Part shown: positions 12,894 through 15,825 of the stretch, piece after piece
Numbering within the stretch: position 1 is the first letter of the stretch
Layout of the letters: each line of letters begins with the position of its first letter
From: JARROD01 sp037384225
GTDB taxonomy: Bacteria > Pseudomonadota > Gammaproteobacteria > Pseudomonadales > Cellvibrionaceae
Direction of reading: 5' to 3'
Assembly (NCBI GenBank): GCA_037384225.1
Contig: JARROD010000192.1
Coordinates: 1-15,825 of the forward strand
Length of the DNA: 15,825 nt
Notes under the pieces: model-generated
What the model was told of the DNA's origin: nothing
Database searches by the model: none
What the model saw: the letters and a program-made list of their open reading frames with translations, nothing else
Made by a program: the position numbers and the translations under genes

Positions 12894-14597
12894 TTATTTA
12901 ACATCAATAAAAACCGGATTACTGTAAAACCAAAGATCGGACCACGGATCCTCCCCCGGCGGGTCCGGTTCCGGCTCCAGCTCCCTGCCGCTGGTGCCGC
13001 GTATGCGCACATAGGCATCGGCGCTGACGTTTTTCATCAAAAACGAAAACACCTTGTAAGGGCCCTCATCACGCCAGGCGTTGGCGTGGTAGCGCCCGGC
13101 CACCTTGGTGCTGGGATTGGTATCCACGGACTTATCCGCCAGGCGCCCGGTGACCGCCCCGGTAATGACATCGACCCGGCTCACATGGGGGTTTTCCCAG
13201 TGCGCGTTTTCCGTGTCGGGATCGAGAAACTTAACCGTGATCCGCACCGAATCCCCCGCCTCGACCCGCAGTGTGTCGCCGATATTCGCCGCGCCGGTTT
13301 TGCCCTCCACCGCCGCGCTGACATAGAGCTCACTTAACAGATCCCCGGTGGTGACAAACACATGGCCGCCTCTCAGCGCCTGCAAAATACCGTCGTAATT
13401 TTTCTCCGCATAGACATAGGTTTTGGAAAACTCACCGGGCCAGAAATCCGCGCCGCCCTCCGTGTAGTGCACATGGCTGTCGGAGTCGGAGGTGATCCAC
13501 CAGTGCCGGCCCTCCCCCAGCATGCTGTCCCAGAAGCCGCCGACCCGTGCGGTCATCTGATCGAAACCGCCCATGGTCGGGTAATTTCCGTAGCCACCCC
13601 GGGCCCCGGTGGGATCGAGACTGGCATCGGGATTCAGGGCTCTGGCCTGGTGCCCCGGCGCCCCTTCCATGCCCACCGCCACCCGGGGCGCGGTATCGTT
13701 CCAGTTGCGCAGCTCCGTCGGGCTGACCGATGTGTACTGCCCGAGATCCGTCGCCGTGCGCCCCGGGTGATTGGCGAGCACCAGCGGCGGGTTGGGAATT
13801 TCCCGCATCGCCTTGAGTGCTTCCAGCATAAACGCCTCGGTGTCCCGCGCCGGGTCCTTCGGGTAGACTTCCCGGCGGTTATAGGTTTTTTCAAGAAAAT
13901 AAAGTCGCTCAGCCTCATCGCCACTGTGGGGAATAATTAAACTGCTGTGCCTGGCCCCCGGTGTATCCAGCTCCATACCGTAAAACTGAATAATGCCGGG
14001 TACCGCCTTGCGCGAGGCGAGCAGATCCGGGTAGGCGCGCTCCAGATTGAGTTTACTGTGGTTCGGCCCGCCGTGATCGGTGGTCACCATCCAGCTCAGT
14101 CCGTGAAGGTAGGCCATCTGCGCATTCATAGCGGTGGAGTAATGAGCATCGCCGGCGATAATCGGCGCCGGCGGGTTGACATCGGTATCCCACCCAACGC
14201 TAAAACGACTGTGGATATGGTGATCGCCGGCCAGCCAGCGCTTGCCCGATTGCCGCCCTTCGGTTTCCCCATATGCCGTGTGATTATGCTTTTTTACCTC
14301 GGGTTCCGCTTGGGCATCAGCGGCGGTTGCCGTGGCTGTAGTAGAGGTAGAGGGTGAGATAGACGGTGAGCTGGAGGGTAAAGCTGAGGATGAGGTTGAC
14401 GCATGTTCTTGCGCTTTTGGCGGGTGATTATCCTCGGCGCATGCCCCCAGCAACACGGCCAGTAGCGCTATGCCCAACCTGTTCGCCCACCACCGGTCTC
14501 GATCGGGGCTATGTGCTAATCGAAACCTCTGTGCTCTGCGAATAAGACGAAAATATTTTCTGCTCGTAGCACTAGCGCTTGTATGACTTATGGCCAT
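12894..14597 (-). CDS. PHP-domain metallohydrolase lipoprotein, CehA/McbA-like
   Basis: The 567-residue protein has a long basic N-terminus, a hydrophobic segment and lipobox LGAC (C53), so it is probably an envelope lipoprotein. A Ser/Thr/Pro/Ala low-complexity linker (about 66-97) tethers the catalytic part. PHP metal motifs appear in order: GDHHIHSRFSVGWD (124-137), TTDHGGPNH (172-180), ARHSSLIIPH (215-224), LANHPGR (274-280) and SDSDSHVHY (370-378). PHP proteins of this group are metal-dependent phosphoesterases or hydrolases; the substrate is unknown. The C-terminal 150 residues form a beta-rich domain. Start ATG 14597 has GGAG five bases upstream and a TATAAT 27 bp before it, supporting it despite the 40-residue pre-signal stretch. 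It is downstream of another lipoprotein gene on the same strand. Confidence 0.82.
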   Translation of the reverse strand: MAISHTSASATSRKYFRLIRRAQRFRLAHSPDRDRWWANRLGIALLAVLLGACAEDNHPPKAQEHASTSSSALPSSSPSISPSTSTTATATAADAQAEPEVKKHNHTAYGETEGRQSGKRWLAGDHHIHSRFSVGWDTDVNPPAPIIAGDAHYSTAMNAQMAYLHGLSWMVTTDHGGPNHSKLNLERAYPDLLASRKAVPGIIQFYGMELDTPGARHSSLIIPHSGDEAERLYFLEKTYNRREVYPKDPARDTEAFMLEALKAMREIPNPPLVLANHPGRTATDLGQYTSVSPTELRNWNDTAPRVAVGMEGAPGHQARALNPDASLDPTGARGGYGNYPTMGGFDQMTARVGGFWDSMLGEGRHWWITSDSDSHVHYTEGGADFWPGEFSKTYVYAEKNYDGILQALRGGHVFVTTGDLLSELYVSAAVEGKTGAANIGDTLRVEAGDSVRITVKFLDPDTENAHWENPHVSRVDVITGAVTGRLADKSVDTNPSTKVAGRYHANAWRDEGPYKVFSFLMKNVSADAYVRIRGTSGRELEPEPDPPGEDPWSDLWFYSNPVFIDVK

Positions 14598-14623
14598 TCC
14601 AACTCCCGGGCGTGAAATGGCGC

Positions 14624-14629
14624 ATTATA
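14624..14629 (-). promoter_or_regulatory. Possible -10 box for the PHP lipoprotein gene
   Basis: TATAAT is on the minus strand, 27 bp upstream of the start codon. No good -35 partner was found. Confidence 0.35.
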
Positions 14630-14684
14630 GAATTTTTCCTGCCAGGCACACCACAGCCAGTGATCGAGGTGTGGCGGCAAAGCG

Positions 14685-15566
14685 CTACCCTTGGGGTCGC
14701 ATCCCGGCCAGCGCCTGAAACCATTCCAGCGCCGACTCCGCGATCAGATCGTGGCCGCCGTCAAACAGCGTCAGCGAGGCATTGCCCGAGATGACCTGAA
14801 GCGGTTCCGACCAGTTCTCATCCAACCGCTCCTGCGGATGCGCCAGGGTGTTAAACGCCTTGATCGAATGACTGGGTGGAACCGTTTCATCGTGGATACC
14901 GGCGTTGATATGCAGCGGCACTTCCCGGGCGTTGGCCAGCCAGGTCACCGGGGAACGCTGGCGGTATTCAGCGTCCACCGCCGGGCTGTCACCGGGCGCG
15001 CCACCACAGGATTTGACAATATCCTTGCGGTACTCCTCGGAATAGTGATACCAGGCCTCGAGATCGGCAATCGGCACCCACACCGACACCCCGTCCCACA
15101 CCTCCGGATGCCGGCCGGCCATAATCAGCGCGGTATAACCACCGCCGGACGTTCCCACCAGATACACCGACGAAATTTGCGCATTTTGCTTCGCGTATTC
15201 CACCGCACTTAATATATCCGCCACCACCAAATCGGAGCCGGTGGCTTCGGGCCGGTTATTGTTGCCGCGGAAATTGGGGTGCATATAGGCCCAGTTATTT
15301 TTTACCGCCCATTCTGCGATATCATTGTGATAGGTCTGTTTATAATCGCCGGACCAGGTGTGTAAAGCCATGATAAGAGGCTTTGGGCCGGGGGTGGCCG
15401 GGGCGTAGAACATTGCCGGTTGAAAAGTGTTGTCGGCGGCGCTGGGATAGTGGATTTCTTTAAGGGGTAGTTCGTGAATGCATGCCGCCAGCGCGCAAAA
15501 CGCTACTACGAGTAAAAACCCTATTTTAAATGTGTTGGCGGCGGTGGTTTTGGTTGGGTAGTCCAT
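14685..15566 (-). CDS. Alpha/beta hydrolase (prolyl-oligopeptidase/acetylxylan-esterase-like) lipoprotein
   Basis: The 293-residue protein has a signal peptide ending in lipobox LAAC (C29), so it is probably anchored in the outer or inner membrane. The hydrolase core shows the catalytic triad: Ser140 in the GTSGGGY nucleophile elbow, Asp226 in GIHDETVPP and His272 in DGGHDL. PNFRGNNNRPEATGSDLVVADI (98-119) is the typical strand/helix region of S9-type peptidases and related esterases. The predicted role is cleavage of an ester or peptide in the envelope, possibly of plant-derived polymers; the substrate is not determinable. Start ATG 15566 has a modest GGA ten bases upstream. It is 87 bp from the PHP gene on the same strand, and both products are lipoproteins, so a joint envelope task is possible. 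Confidence 0.85.
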   Translation of the reverse strand: MDYPTKTTAANTFKIGFLLVVAFCALAACIHELPLKEIHYPSAADNTFQPAMFYAPATPGPKPLIMALHTWSGDYKQTYHNDIAEWAVKNNWAYMHPNFRGNNNRPEATGSDLVVADILSAVEYAKQNAQISSVYLVGTSGGGYTALIMAGRHPEVWDGVSVWVPIADLEAWYHYSEEYRKDIVKSCGGAPGDSPAVDAEYRQRSPVTWLANAREVPLHINAGIHDETVPPSHSIKAFNTLAHPQERLDENWSEPLQVISGNASLTLFDGGHDLIAESALEWFQALAGMRPQG

Positions 15567-15622
15567 TTATTCAATCCAGAATCCGAATGACTTAACCTCG
15601 GCGGTTATTTGATCGCAAGTTA

Positions 15623-15628
15623 ATTATA
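15623..15628 (-). promoter_or_regulatory. Possible -10 box for the hydrolase lipoprotein gene
   Basis: A perfect TATAAT on the minus strand lies 57 bp before the start codon. The -35 region is not recognisable. The remaining sequence to the window end (about 200 bp) is AT-rich with no gene seen. Confidence 0.35.
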
Positions 15629-15825
15629 GTAGCCTAAGATATTGATTTGTGGAGGAATAACAAGTGGCAGTTTTGTAGCTTGTGCTTGATTGCAGTTGGC
15701 AGTATGTAAATTTGTGCACTGGCGCCCATTTAATTATTACAGCCATAGGTTGTAATCGACGACCCGGTTTTAGAATACTGAAACATTAATGCCACACAAT
15801 CATCCATCGGTGTTAATGGAACAAA

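Noticed and set aside
15651..15690. Gene start after GGAGG near 15651
   Set aside because: The GTG that follows leads to a stop after four codons.

Overview
The window looks like a chromosomal segment of a gammaproteobacterium, possibly a marine or Cellvibrionales-like one. That placement is inferred from protein style and cannot be proven here. It falls into two parts. Positions 1 to about 8.7 kb form a low-density, relatively AT-rich accessory zone. It is full of decayed genes, an orphan SUKH immunity-type gene, a toxin-antitoxin pair and small palindromic repeats, and no transposase is visible. From about 9.0 kb to the end the DNA is GC-rich and tightly packed with intact genes.

Accessory zone: a GNAT acetyltransferase cut by the window edge (3-290); a ZIP-family metal transporter (569-1285); a secreted hypothetical protein split by a 160-bp MITE-like element with TA target duplication (pseudogene 1313-1945, element 1716-1875); a DJ-1/PfpI pseudogene that has lost its middle and its catalytic-Cys region (2087-2709); a SUKH (SMI1/KNR4) protein (2712-3134); a large inverted repeat (3285-3406); a decayed SoxYZ-like carrier (3634-4357); an 87-bp palindromic repeat (4371-4457); an 870-residue membrane M48 homologue on the minus strand whose zinc site is destroyed (4484-7096); an AbrB/PIN toxin-antitoxin pair (7339-7976); 16-bp tandem repeats; and a small secreted protein with a twin CX3C motif on the minus strand (8293-8574). 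Half-copies of the 87-bp palindrome occur at 7269, 8099, 8636 and 11069, always with the same end kept.

Dense zone: a translationally linked plus-strand trio comes first. It comprises a non-canonical QueD/PTPS-like protein (9042-9548), a short-chain dehydrogenase (9593-10297) and a Vut_1/YhhQ-type transporter (10294-11082). This trio is the best candidate for an uncharacterised pathway, perhaps making or scavenging a pterin or deazapurine. It is followed by a degenerate second MITE copy, glycerol kinase glpK (11411-12892), and then two minus-strand lipoproteins: a PHP-domain phosphoesterase-like protein (12894-14597) and an alpha/beta hydrolase (14685-15566).

No rRNA, tRNA, CRISPR array or complete insertion sequence was seen. 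All family assignments were made by reading motifs and were not checked by database search.
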